Assembly: GCA_030374805.1 (NCBI GenBank) | Contig: JARGSG010000004.1 | Span: forward strand, 1,426,001 to 1,490,000 | Direction: 5' to 3' | DNA length: 64,000 nt | Origin: Gracilaria gracilis | Lineage: Eukaryota; Rhodophyta; Florideophyceae; Gracilariales; Gracilariaceae | Shown here: positions 22,988-33,308 of the stretch, piece after piece | Layout: every line of letters begins with the position of its first letter | Numbering within the stretch: the first letter of the stretch is position 1 | Translations under genes and position numbers: made by a program | The notes under the pieces: model-generated | What the model was told of the DNA's origin: nothing | Database searches by the model: none | Seen by the model: only the letters and a program-made list of their open reading frames with translations

Positions 22988-23378
22988 TAGGGGTTTCAAT
23001 AGTGGGAGAAAAATAGATCCTATGAAAGGTGTTCAATAGATGTGCTATATACCTATAGAGAGTTCCTATTTTATGGGTTTCAATTTCTCTAATCGTATTC
23101 CATAAGTAACTATATATGTAAATATATTTCTATTCGCTGCCGTGATGTTTTAAATGTGTGCCCCCTACACACTTACATTGTGTTCGGGAACTAAAATGAA
23201 CGGAAGTAACATGCTAGTCTGTGTTCCATCCAAACTAGCAATGATGGAAGAAATGTGGATATTTCTTTCCACACAAACTAGCACAAGTGGAATTATGGAA
23301 ATATTTCCGGAAATTAAGAACTTCCAAATTTGAATATATTCACCGGTTTTTCGATCATTTTAACTTGGTCATTTTTGA

Positions 23379-23409
23379 CACCGAAACTAGCATTCCGATA
23401 ACACCGACG
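23379..23409 (-). repeat. Right inverted end of the 15.7-23.4 kb candidate element
   Basis: Read on -, it begins CGTCGGTGTTATCGGAATGC. Several TGCTAGTTT words follow in the next 200 bp. Confidence 0.45.
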
Positions 23410-24400
23410 AAGTGGTTCGCCAAACTGTGCTCCTTCTCGACCATCGAGAGCTCCTGCGAATTCTAAACCACCAAAGCCTGGTCGATCCTTCAAGTAGGAT
23501 TTGAGGCGGCACCTAATAGAGCTTTAAGCTCATCGATCGTTTCTGGTGCCCCGTGAATCAATTGAGGAACAATCGGCTCGTCAGGAATGATGGCAACGGG
23601 ATGTTTTGGCAAACGTAACACACGGTCAACTGAAGTCAATGCATGCCCCCAAGAAAGTGGGATCTGACGACCGAGTGGCCGAGGTATTTCCCTCGTGGGA
23701 AACCTGAAACTCAAGCAAAGCAACCATAGCGGTGAACTCGGCGATAGCGAAGGATCAGATGTTGGAAGCAAAATTCGTGTTCTTCAAGATCGCACTACCG
23801 AAGTAGGCTAAAAAGGGAGGCGTAGGGACATCGCGATACTCGTATACCGCATACGGTTTTCACCATTGAGGACGCTGAACATAAAGCTCCCAACGGACTT
23901 TCACATCCTGTGACAAAAATTCCACAGAGCTACAGGTGTGCATAGTATGTGCATTTGACCGCCAGTGACGTAGCCTGCTTTCCCCAATCTGGTCGTTTGA
24001 CCACCCCTGTGGTCCACGAACCCATCCGAATGAAGAGGATGGTCGAAGCCAACCATGAGAGACGTAGCCTTCAGGATCTGAGGAAGAAGACCAAGATGGT
24101 GGAGAACATGTACAAAACGGCGGAAGTAGGACTCTTTATGCCGACCACGGAGGTAAAGCAGGTCGAAAGGGATCAACGGAGGAGTCACCATAACGAAAGA
24201 GATATGACGGTGCTTCGGAGCAAAAGCTTCATATTTTTTCTGCGATTGGTTATTCGAATCTGATGGTGCACGAGGACGATGAGAGGGAATGCATTCGAGT
24301 CGCTCGCAGTCCCAGCGCTTGAAAAGTTAATCCACGAAAACCCGTCGGACGAATACGTGTATCTGGTAGACATTCGCCGTGACGGGCCAATTCGCATGGG
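23410..24400 (-). pseudogene. Orphan relic of the gypsy antisense gene
   Basis: Read on -, the pieces follow the order of the G3 antisense protein. CERLECIPSHRP near 24,290 matches GERFASIPTALP. DLLYLR at 24,144-24,164 matches DMLYLR. SLMVGFDHP near 24,050 matches GLVMFEPP. SVEFLSQDVKVRWELY near 23,880-23,930 matches NVEFFDVPVHRRSDLY. DVPTPPFLAY at about 23,803-23,832 matches SVPTPSVLAY, and HEGNTSATR near 23,705 corresponds to HEGIEVFTR. The last open frame, 23,771-23,490, contains DRVLRLPKHP and IHGAPETIDEL, matching TRVLKGPESLP and PHGFMAQDFEE. Stops and frame changes make it non-functional. No pol is readable beside it, because its 3' side ends at the inverted end at 23.41 kb. Confidence 0.65.
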
Positions 24401-27320
24401 ACTGTAAAATGCGAGAGTTGATCAAACCGAGAGGCACACCGTACTGCCCCTAAGGCGTGAACAAATCTTGATAGGTCAACGGCGGAGGAGAACTAGCGTG
24501 AGATGCACCGAACGGAGAACTGGAGACATCGGCCGGAGCAGTATGAGAAGTAGCCTGAGGTTTAGGATCTGGATACGGGTCGTAAGCCACACAGGTTATA
24601 GGGTCGACCGTCAGGTCAGCCGAACTGCTCCCTTAACCTGCGCCAAGTTCATTTATTCCCCAACCGCCTGAGACTCCACCACGGGTGACCCTCGACTGGG
24701 AACTTGTTACGCGCTTAGCGATACCACCAAATGCTCCCACCAGAGGATGGCGATTCATAGACGAAGATACAACGCGCGAAACCGGCTGCTCACCGATGAA
24801 TGGAACTTTGCGTTTTTCAGGGTTTCAGAAAAATCGATACCATCGAGGTCAATGATATCATCACCGCCGAAAACCTCTTTTATAATGTCGTCCAAATGGA
24901 ACGCATAGTCGCGAACAGGACTACCAATCGGGCCGACAGGCGCCTCAACCTATTGCAACAGAGAGACACAAAACCGACGGGTGCGAACAGATTGCAACCC
25001 CGAGGGAAGAGCCGCGGCGAGTGTGAGGGTTGGAGTACGAGAGAAATATCGACTGGCCGGAGTTTCAGGAGCGGTCACAGGCCACCCGGCGCGAGAAAGC
25101 GAGAATGCATGTGACCGTCCGGAATCAATGCGAACAGCCGGTCGGGCAGGAAAACGTGCCACTTTCGGCAAGTTGGGTCCACCTGGCACGGTTGAAGACG
25201 GCGGTAACACCATAGGAAGCACCACAGAAGCGGACGGTGCCACGGATAAGATTAAAGCACTTAAAAGTAGCAGGCGTACGTCGCAAAGAGCAATTGCGGC
25301 AACCATGTTCAATGTAGCCAATCATTTTGACACCAATTTAGTGTCACTAAGTAGTACATCAGTTTGCCTTCATATAGTGTAATATTTTTTGTTTAGTGTA
25401 AGTGACTGTATCAAAGGTTAGCAACCATTGAAAAGCATCATTGAATTACTATGAGTTACACTAAATGTAGTACCAGGGTGTACACAATATTGGCGATAAC
25501 GGCCATACCTTTAATCCAAATACGTGACATACGCTTGTGGAAAATGTTGATATTTATGAAAGATCTACTAATTCAAGGTACTTACTTACGTTTTCTGGGA
25601 ATTAGTAACAGTTCTTCTACTAAAACAAACAATACAATACCCCTTCATGTCTGTTTTTTCTTGGTTACTAGATATCTATTTACTTCTTTTTTAGATACTT
25701 AACATTTCTCCTCAAGATCTACTATAAAGAAACTGAGGGTATAGCAGAAAACCTAGTATCGGCGAGATTAGCATTTTTATGCTTTCTAGATGCATCGTAA
25801 ATTTCTGGGTCAAATTTTGAATGCGTTTTGTGTCAAAACTTCATGCCGCTCTATGACGTTTACAGAATAAAGTGTTAATCTGTCTGTTGAGACGTAAACC
25901 GAAGAAGTTTATGCCACAACATTTTTCTTAATAGTGGCTTCTCCTAGAACGCAGAAGTGGATTTATTGATGATCTAGAGCAGGCAGGTAGGACAATATGA
26001 TGTTGGTGATTTGGCACATAGTCTGCACTGTCGGTCCGAGCCCAGTGATTTAGCAGTTTGACCGCCTTTGAGCATTTGTGGTGGAAAGCCTTGCCCTTGG
26101 TGACAGTGGAAGAATGCTGTACTTACGATCTACTTTCCTCGGGAGGCCATTATGATGCACTCTTTTCTTCGACAGAAAAACACACTAAGCTCCTAACCTT
26201 TATTTTAATAAGAAATTTAGCTCAGTGAAAGCCGTTCGGGGGCTTTCGATTCTGAGAAAGTTCTTGAGTGGAACGGAGGAAGCAAGGAACGACGTGGTCG
26301 GTTCACGCCCGCTGTCCTCCACACAAACGACATAAATAAAATGCTGGCCAATGTGGTGCACCATCATTCTTTCGCACCCAAACACCGGCGTCACTTTTAT
26401 ATCTGACGACCTCTTCCCTCCGCTTCATATGCGCTCACGACTTTGTACCGCCGCCGCCGATGCCGCCGCCATGGCGTAACCGGCGCACACCACCGCCACC
26501 GCTGACTCTTTCGAGTTCCTCGCTGACGTATCATTTCACGTTGCCTCCTTCTTCGAACTCTTTGCGCCAGATGCGCACATCGCATCGCCGCGCGCACCAC
26601 CGTCGCTGTCGTGCGCCCTGCCTATCGTCTTGTTTGCCGTCTGGCTCATCCCGCCGCTGCTATGCGAAGCCTCTCCGTGGGCGTCATAGTCTACGCCTCT
26701 CCCCACTCCGCCCGCGCTTTACGCCCTGTGCAACGATGTCATACACCACGAACCGCATGGTGCCCTGGCAAGGTGCACCCCATACAAAAGCCGAAAGCCT
26801 CGCTCGTCGCGCGCCGCTTCGTTTGCCTCGCTATCCGGGAGGTCCCATGACTGCACTCACACGTCGAACGCGTCGTTGCAGCCGTCCCCCTCGCAGCACA
26901 AACACAACCAACAGAAGCAGCAGCAGCATTCGATCCCTTATATACTTCTCTCTCTAACGTTATGAAGCCGAAGAAGCGTGTGTGCCACAACGTGTTCATT
27001 GCCGCTGCCACCGCTGCCACCGCGGCCACAGCCACCATGACTCTTCACGGTCTCCTTCATATTTTCGGCGCCAAAGGAGAAGCAACGAACGAGACTAACT
27101 TCTGCCTCTTCTTTGAGGTGCTCCGACGGTAACTCGTTCTTCCTAAGCATCTCTTCATTAGATTCCGCACGAAACAGAGCTTTTGCATTCTTTGTATCCG
27201 CACGCTTGTTCGAATTGTGCTCGCCTAGGGGCGCGCGCACATTTTCTTCGTGTTTCATGCTATCATTATCATGATTGTCTGACTGCATGCCGACCTCATC
27301 AGAATTTATCGGCATGGCGG
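24401..27320. other. No intact gene recognised
   Basis: 24.4-25.3 kb is probably leader sequence of the orphan antisense relic and contains three CCGNNCGG octamers (about 24,508, 25,116 and 25,137). 25.3-26.4 kb is AT-rich with nothing recognised. 26.4-26.95 kb is a GCC/CCG-rich low-complexity stretch in which several overlapping frames stay open by composition. 26.94-27.32 kb may encode a basic tail of the pogo-like gene in a shifted frame. Confidence 0.4.
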
Positions 27321-27326
27321 GTTTCT

Positions 27327-28975
27327 TCAACCTCTTCTTCGTTTTGGCCTTCTGCTTCTTCGCCTTCCGTTCCCACATGTTTCACTCTTTTTCCTCCGCC
27401 GCCTTCTGCTTTTTTCCTGAAGTTCCTCCTTTCTTTGCTTCCTTTTTTCGGCCGCTTGGATCTTCTTCAGAGCGGCTACTTCTTTTTCCTTTACTTTGCG
27501 CTTCTTCTTTATGCGTGCAGCTTCTTGGGCCTTCCTAAATTTCTGAATGAGCTGACCATGAGTGAGGTACACAGCTGGAGCACCATGCCATAGTGTGCTT
27601 CGGTCATAGTAGTTCAAAGGGTGCTTCCAAACTTTGAGTTTCGTTGGTGCCTGCTTCTCAAGGATGTATTGAATTCTGCTATTCTCAGCTTTGATGATAT
27701 TGTCAAGGCGATCAATCTTGAAATAGATGTCTTGGCGCTACCCGAAGACATGCGTCATCTCTTTCAACTGCTGTCTCAGTTCCACACTGACAGAACGGCA
27801 CTCTGCTTCACTCTCGTTGAATTTAACACCTCTCCATTTTCCTTCCGACCATCCAAGAAAACGAAAATCCATGGGCCACAAACCTACGCCATCGAAGGAT
27901 TTGCGTACGACATCCCCTGTCAGAGCTCAAAAGCCGGCAGTGCCGAGCTTCATCTTTGTGGCCATGTCTCCGAAAAAAAAAAAAATGACCATTTTTGGAC
28001 TTGTGCCCGTCTACGAGGAGTAGAAATTTCTTTTCGGGAGAGCGTTTCGGGGCATGTTTCTTGATATGCTCGATCACCATTGGGATGAGCTCTTGCGTCA
28101 TAGACCCGTTTCCACCACAGGTCACGAAAGCATCATCAGAAAACCAGTTTTGGCATGCGAGGCAATGCAAGACACAACCCCTATCTTTAAACTCCGAGGC
28201 GGAGAGAGAATGGTACCAACGATCCATATTATTGTAACCGCCAAATATTAAGAATGGAGGTAATACGTCGCCAGCTGCGAAGGCAATGACGACAGCAGTG
28301 AGATGTCTTCCCATGAAGTCGCAGGTCATCTTTTGTCCACCACGATTGGTGTCAGCAGAAACAAAGCCTTTTTCCGCTTTGATCATGTTTAATGTGACAG
28401 TGGTCTCATCCACGTTCCAGATGCATGACGCATCATACAAGATACCGGGATGCTGCGCATCGCGGTTTTTCAACGCCGGTACTAACGTCTTCAAATGTTC
28501 TGGATTCCCAGCAGCTATTTTCGCCCCCCTGTCCACAATTTATCTTACGAAAAGTAATTTCGCGATGGCGTGCTCTAAACCCACGGACCCATTCTTTACT
28601 GGTGAATCCATTTGGGGATCCATCCGGTTTATCATTGGAAATATCTGCGGCAACTAACTTCAGCACTTCTCGTGATAGGGCAAACTTGTGGCTCTCGCAG
28701 ACCTTAAGCCTCGCAACCATTGCTCGCTCTACCACATATGTGAAAACGGGTTTCCGGCCACGCTTGAGGTCATGCTCAGAGTCATCATATGGCATATTGT
28801 CTTTCTCCGCCAGCTCCATGGTTCTCTTCAGCCTTTTTATAGTTTTTAGGAACAAGTTAGATGCCTCGTGAATGGCACAGTATGACTGTTTGTAGCTCAA
28901 AATCAATAAAGCGCGTTGGCGGTTGTAATGATTTTGCTGTTCCGGCAGTTCTCGTTGTTTTTATCGAAGAGTCAA
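27327..28975 (-). pseudogene. pogo-like (Tc1/mariner superfamily) transposase, frameshifted
   Basis: The N-terminal part (28,975-28,433) has a helix-turn-helix style segment (NRQRALLILSYKQSYCAIHEA) and then SKEWVRGFRARH, the CENP-B/pogo-type DNA-binding arrangement. The DDE part follows in the next frame: WNVDETTV at about 28,400-28,416 holds the first Asp, VIAFAAGDVLPPFLIFGG lies in between, and LLLVDGHKSKNG at 27,997-28,014 holds the second. A lysine-rich coiled-coil tail runs to 27,327 (KKKRKVKEKEVAALKK). Breaks: a frame change at a six-C run (28,524-28,529, + strand), another at a 13-A run (27,973-27,985) and a TAG at 27,740-27,738. No in-frame ATG lies upstream of the HTH, so the 5' end is missing or in another exon. 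Two of the breaks sit in homopolymers and could be sequencing errors. Confidence 0.75.
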
Positions 28976-31558
28976 AAGTCGCTGGGAACTTGTTACCATG
29001 ACGTCTTGAAGCCTTTGACTTAACTTGCGATGTACCGAATGTTGTGGCCGAGGGTTTTTCTAGTGGCGAGCGGTTTTGAACGCGTAGTGCACTACGTGAA
29101 ACAAGGTGTCATAGAGTTATTGATATAAAGATGTTAACGTTCTTCTTCGGTCGTTGTACGGAATTTTGAGACGGAGGAGCGTCTGCGATGGCGCTAAATT
29201 CTTAAAGTGAAAAGAAAAGGTGCTGGAAAGTGCTGGTTTGATAGATTTGCGGCTGTTAAGACCAAAAAAGATTGGGTGCATTCGGAAATCGCCATATCGC
29301 CAAATGGCTAAAAATGAGCCAGTAAAAATGAGCCAGTAAAAATGAGCCAAGTATCTCAAAATTTGGCCAACGCGTCGCCAGATTTGAGACACGGGATGGA
29401 CTCTCAGAGGGTCCATTCATCCTAGCAAACCGTCCACCATATGTCCATTACGGACTCAAGTGATCAAAATGGACTTCAGACTACGAAACGCAGCTGTTGC
29501 GGTCTGTGTGAAAGGACACACCACATTGTTAAGCGTTACTCTTTTTATCAAGAAACTGGCAAGGAAGTTCACACGCTCACATTGCAATGCACATCATACA
29601 CAAAAACGCTACTTCATCCTTCTTTCTCTACAGAACACACGCCATGGCGACAAATTGCTCTTCGTAGAACAGACAAGGACTTTATCGTTACCACTAATTT
29701 TATTCATAAAATGGCTGGGACTGACGTTCTTTCTCTCTTTTATGCTACACGGCAATTCAAATACAATGGTGTCCTCTACTGCCCAAACGTACCTCGATCC
29801 GGACTCAATCCTTTCTTGCAATCGATAGAATTGGTATTAATGGTCTTTTACTGCCTAAACACTAGTTGCAAGGCGTACAAAATGTGTCCGTTAGAAGGCA
29901 TTTTTGGTGAATGTCTCTGAGGACGACCGTCTTTGAAAAAGAATGTCTCTGAGGGCGATGATTTGGCGTCCAGCATGTATAGTTGGGTGTTACTACGAAA
30001 GGGGGAGAAAGTTTCGGTTTACAATTTGGCGCCAACATCTGGCGCTGTAATATGTTCTGGAATTTCCGAATTGCGGAACACAGCGCCAAACGTTTGGTTT
30101 TTTGACCAGCTGGCGATTTCCGAAAACACCCATTGCATGCACCTACAGGGGGTCAGTGCACCACATAAGCCCTATGCATTACAATGCCCCTCTGAGGAAG
30201 GTAGTTGTCTTCGTCGCATTTTTTGAATGTTGTCGTCCCATGTTCTCTTCTTTCACTAATATTTTTTCAAGTTGTCTTTTCGCTTGCGTTGCCACTGCTG
30301 CACGCGCTACAACACTTCTAACGCACTCTGGCCTTCAAATGCTTCTTGACTCCCGCTTCCGGCGGGTGTCGCGCCTAATTTTGCCGCTTTTACTACAACA
30401 ACGACACTTACGTTATCTTATTCTAGTATTTCTGCGTCAAGTTGTCTTTTGTTGCTATGAAAGGATTATGCATTTACTTTTTTTGGTATTGGCGAGGATC
30501 ATTTTGGATTATGTCATACTTTGTTGGATGCAAGAATTGTAGAGAAGGAAACCTTGCTTTTTTTTACTGGCATCAATTATTTTGCCAAGAGCTTTGATTG
30601 CGATGTGTGAATGTTTTCAAGAGTAGATTTGGCGTCTACAATATCGATTTGTTAGCCGCTTGTACCTCGGACAAGATACGTACATCAGAGCAGAGCGCGC
30701 TTGGGCAGCACGGCCATCTGGGATTGGAAAAGAGATGTCTTTCTGGGACACTCTGAACGCGTAAGGTATTTACCTTACGGTGCAGCAGAGCACATGACTC
30801 TTGCAGATCTGTGTCTTGTACACTTTCCCAGATAATGCTAAAATTACTGAGCGAATGCGTAAGTAATTGTATTTCCGAGCGGAGCAACTATGACGCCTTT
30901 TCTTTGGTCGACTAAACCCGAACCCGACCTCCACGCGGTGTCGACTGGGCAGCGAAAGCTGGCTAACAAGGTAGGTGGAGCAAGAACCTGTTCTGGGTCC
31001 AATAATATTCAAGTGAGACTCGTACGGCGTATGTCTATTCATTATAAAAGAGGCTGCCGTGTGGGAGACCTTCGATGGGCCGCGATGCGAGAGCGTGAAG
31101 CCCTGCTTGACTTGGCCCTAACTGCTTTGCAGTTTGGGTGGATCTGAGCGGTGCAATAAACGCTAGTTCTTGCAGAGGCCGATAATAGGATTCTTCCGAA
31201 CTTGGAATATCAGGTATAAATTTTTGAAAAAACGTAGGATACTGGCGACTCTTAATTATTGCGGGATCATTGGTTGCAAGTGACAAAGTTTTTAAAGTGA
31301 AGATTCGACGAAATTTTGAGGTATATAAAGCTTTAAAAGGTTGAAGGTGCTCACAAGTTGTGTAGTATTCAAGCTATAGCACTAGTGCAGTAGAGTGAGA
31401 AACCAAATGTTAGACTTTCCTTACTTGGATGTCAGAGCCAAACTTGTTTCAAGGGAGGTTTAGCTGTCTAGTTTTGGACTGATGCGTTACGGCAGACCTT
31501 CTAATCATCGTAAGATATAGCCCTTGGCGTGTCTTTAATCAAAGCTTTCGGTGGACGC
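28976..31558. other. No gene recognised
   Basis: 29,310-29,350 holds three tandem copies of AAAAATGAGCCAGT. Open frames at 29,441-29,920 and 30,102-30,542 have no recognisable features. The rest is mixed-composition sequence up to the G3 insertion site. Confidence 0.4.
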
Positions 31559-31563
31559 CAGGA

Positions 31564-32106
31564 TGTGGTATAATGCACAAAAAGGGAGAGAGTCCGAAGC
31601 GGTCTTGAGCCGGGAGCGGCGGTAGCGTACAGTCTTGTGACTGTAATGAATCCGAGCGGAGAGAAGGGGCGGAAGCACCGGGCGGTCGAGGGGAGAGTGG
31701 ACGATTGGTATCACCAGGCACGTACAGGAACGTGCGGAAGGGTACGAACGGTCTGAGAAACCCAATAAAAGAGTAGCCGTGCGGTCTATCGTTAGTGCAA
31801 ACTAGTGAAGAAGACGTTCGGCAGAAGATGCTTGTCGTTTACGATTGGGGCCTCGGGAGATCCGAGCTACAACTAAATATCGGGTCTGGGCCCCATTACT
31901 AACTACTGTACGATCGGTCTAATTTGCACTATCACTACCAAGTCCGTACACGTGGCCAGCTTGTACGCTGTGCCAACCCGTCTGGCACTTGATCACCAAA
32001 TCGTACACGTGGCGGTGCCACTGCACCAGCCCATCGTGCACTACCCCTTCGTACGTGAACGGCCGATCGGATACACCATGCACCAACTCGGGCCCACTAT
32101 ACTACA
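31564..32106 (-). repeat. G3 3' LTR (543 bp)
   Basis: As read on +, it starts TGTGGTATAA and ends TATACTACA. It differs from the other LTR by transitions at 31,599, 31,959 and 31,983, the only differences I saw by eye. Small open frames inside the LTR are present in both copies and are not genes. Confidence 0.95.
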
Positions 32107-32118
32107 GATCCCCCTCCT
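32107..32118 (-). promoter_or_regulatory. G3 polypurine tract
   Basis: Read on -, AGGAGGGGGATC directly precedes the 3' LTR, where the plus-strand primer is expected. Confidence 0.75.
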
Positions 32119-32210
32119 ACACTTGCGCTCCGCCCTCGGAGCGCCGCGTAGTGTCGTCAAGTCGCTACGCGTCTGTCCGCATGGTTGAGAGGACGCCATA
32201 GTGTCCGTTC

Positions 32211-32257
32211 GGAAATTTTGCCCGGAAAGGGCGGGGCGAAGCCATGCCAAAATTTCC
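32211..32257 (+). repeat. Hairpin copy 1 in the antisense-gene leader
   Basis: GGAAATTTTG pairs with CAAAATTTCC around a G-rich loop containing GGGCGGGGCGAAGCCATGCC. A second copy lies at 32,641-32,686. Confidence 0.6.
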
Positions 32258-32640
32258 AGAGCGGGCGCGACGAAAAGGATCCTAAGTACGCGTGGTAGAG
32301 GTCCAAGCCGAGCGGAGCGAGACGCACTGGTGCGCAAATGGGGGATCGAAGCCGTCCGAGGCGTGATCCGGGGTGGCCGCAACTGTTATACCTGTGCAGA
32401 CCGTAGGCAATCGTTCGAGTACCGTCAACGTGCTTGGCCTCGCGTACGTTCGAGTCCGATCGGAAATGCGCATCTCGTCCTGTAGGGCATCCGCGACGGT
32501 CGCCACACGGGGCGTGTCCAGCTTCGAAGTCGTCAGCCCCGCCTACCGCGAGGTCTGCGCTTGGTGTCATCCATTCGGTAACACGCAGCACGCGTGCGTG
32601 GAGTCCGTACGGGTTACGGGGAGCCACAGCGTCCGCTTTC

Positions 32641-32686
32641 GGAAAATTTGCCCAGGATGGGCGGGGCGAAGCCATGCCCGATTTCC
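32641..32686 (+). repeat. Hairpin copy 2 in the antisense-gene leader
   Basis: It has the same loop (GGGCGGGGCGAAGCCATGCC) and a less perfect stem (GGAAAATTTG with ATTTCC). The flanks before both copies also resemble each other (GTCCG..TTCGGAAA), so this is a diverged duplication 430 bp apart. Confidence 0.6.
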
Positions 32687-33282
32687 CTAAGTGGAGGAGA
32701 CACCATATGGACGGAACCGTTGGGGACGCTTGCCATGTTAAGTACGAGCGGGCGTGAAGACGGGTACTGACGGCAGCGAAGGCGTGCGTGTATCCGTGTC
32801 TTTCCGTGCGGTTCGTCTCGAAGGAGAACGCCCGATGGGGATCCATTCGGTACACCCGGCACGTCTTGATGGAGGGTGTCTGGCGGGTACGCGTGTTGGC
32901 GCGCGCCGCACGTCTCGACGGAGAGCGTACGGCGGATGATCCCTTAGCGGTCGAACGCGTGTCCGTACGGGTACGCCGTGTCCGAAGCGGTGGTCCTTTT
33001 TCGTAAATGGGGTGGCGGTCGAAGGACCGTCAGTGCTCATTGTGACCATACGGGCGAGCGACCGTACGAATTGGACGCGATGCGACGCCGCGACGAAGCG
33101 AGTGTATAGCGTATCTCGTGTGCACTGGGTGGCGGAACGTCAGCTCCTGATCCTCCAATAAAAATAAATTGGTCAGCACTGACATTTCGTCCGCGCGGTG
33201 CCTGTACGATGACATAGTCGTCGTGGCGATTGCAAACGGTCGGTAATACCTCAAGTACCGCGTTGTCGTGTTCACCTCCCCC

Positions 33283-33288
33283 TATAAG
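33283..33288 (+). promoter_or_regulatory. TATA-like box of the antisense gene
   Basis: TATAAG at 33,283-33,288 is 26 bp before the first ATG (33,309) and 68 bp before the second in-frame ATG (33,351). Initiation 25-30 bp downstream of the box would leave the ATG at 33,351 as the likely start. Confidence 0.4.
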
Positions 33289-33308
33289 AGCGCCAGCCAA
33301 GCGTTGAC

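Larger units (their letters stand above)
15741..23409. mobile_element. Candidate 7.7-kb element with inverted ends
   Basis: The left end CGTCAGTGTTCCCGGAATGC (from 15,741) and the reverse complement of the right end CGTCGGTGTTATCGGAATGC (ending at 23,409) agree at 17 of 20 positions, and the match continues as CTA-TTT. Both sides also carry repeated TGCTAGTT-type words inside the ends (15,780-15,840 and 23,190-23,395), like the subterminal repeats of hAT and similar DNA transposons. Antisense-gene relics lie directly outside both ends. I could not find a clear target duplication and no transposase was recognised inside. It may therefore be an old non-autonomous element, or two separate ends of a repeat family. 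Confidence 0.35.

Noticed and set aside
26460-26957. Arg/Pro-rich + ORF
   Set aside because: It lies in GCC/CCG low-complexity DNA where several frames stay open on both strands.
29441-29920. 159-codon + ORF
   Set aside because: No domain, no homology within the window, and a competing frame over the same bases. Probably chance.
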